From contig CANQOM010000104.1 in assembly GCA_947625445.1 (NCBI GenBank), forward strand, positions 1 through 5,859: 5,859 nucleotides of DNA, in the 5' to 3' direction. This stretch comes from Candidatus Gastranaerophilales bacterium. GTDB lineage: Bacteria; Cyanobacteriota; Vampirovibrionia; Gastranaerophilales; Gastranaerophilaceae. The notes beneath the pieces were generated by a model. That model was given only the letters and a program-made list of their open reading frames with translations, made no database searches and was not told the DNA's origin. How positions within the stretch are numbered: position 1 is the stretch's first letter; the number at the start of each line of letters is the position of its first letter. This document shows positions 5,787-5,859 of this stretch, one piece after another. The position numbers and the translations under genes were made by a program.

Positions 5787-5859
5787 GTGATAAATCCAAT
5801 AAATTATAATATAAATAAAATAAATTCGTCTTATATTGCATACAATAAAATTTCTTTTA
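5787..5859 (+). CDS. Possible start of a plus-strand gene, cut by the right edge (function unknown)
   Basis: A reading frame opens at GTG 5787 and stays open for 24 codons to the window end. It begins MINPINYNINKINSS and continues YIAYNKISF. An AGGG ribosome-binding site (5777-5780) lies 6 nt before the GTG. An in-frame stop at 5769-5771 leaves GTG as the only standard start. The fragment is rich in Asn and Ile, with no recognisable domain and no hydrophobic signal peptide. Short Asn/Ile-rich, 'INPIN'-like starts are, from my recollection, frequent among uncharacterised proteins of some low-GC gut Gastranaerophilales genomes; this is a memory-based impression, not a match. In sequence this AT-rich a 24-codon open frame is only mildly unlikely by chance. 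The gene would be divergent from secD across a 169-bp spacer. Confidence 0.38.
   Translation, partial: MINPINYNINKINSSYIAYNKISF

Noticed and set aside
1..5859. tRNA, rRNA, CRISPR array, insertion sequence or phage genes
   Set aside because: No cloverleaf, no regularly spaced repeats, no transposase or integrase motifs and no target-site duplications were seen on either strand.

Overview
The window is AT-rich chromosomal DNA from a bacterium with a two-membrane-type envelope toolkit. It carries type IV pilus/type II secretion inner-membrane genes and the Sec accessory pair secD-secF. Reading with the standard code gives intact, full-length proteins. My best guess at a source is a low-GC gut lineage such as Gastranaerophilales (Melainabacteria, Cyanobacteriota). 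That rests on base composition, gene style and the Asn/Ile-rich start of the partial gene at the right edge; no marker gene here proves it.

Layout, left to right. Positions 1-384 (minus) are the N-terminal 128 codons of an RlmB/TrmH-type 2'-O-ribose RNA methyltransferase that runs off the left edge. A 160-bp divergent spacer with AT-rich promoter-like elements and two short inverted repeats follows. Then comes a two-gene plus-strand unit: a 556-aa PilM-PilN fusion (545-2215) and a PilO-like protein (2240-2824). It meets a minus-strand unit tail to tail across a 61-bp gap containing a perfect 10-bp-stem hairpin, probably a shared terminator. The minus-strand unit is secD (5617-4316), secF (4297-3308) and a small HTH plus zinc-ribbon protein (3308-2886) whose start codon overlaps the secF stop (TAATG). 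At the right edge a 169-bp divergent spacer precedes what looks like the first 24 codons of a plus-strand gene with a GTG start (5787 onward).

Functionally, the PilMN and PilO proteins would form the cytoplasm-to-periplasm alignment platform of a type IV pilus or related secretion machine. SecD and SecF would form the proton-driven membrane complex that assists late steps of Sec export. The HTH/zinc-ribbon protein is probably co-expressed with secDF, but its target is unknown.

Most of the window is ordinary housekeeping sequence. I do not see a clear undescribed system. The points most worth a second look are the PilM-PilN fusion, which places the PilM-binding peptide in cis (as in GspL), the translationally coupled HTH/zinc-ribbon gene after secF, and the palindromic hairpin between the convergent units.
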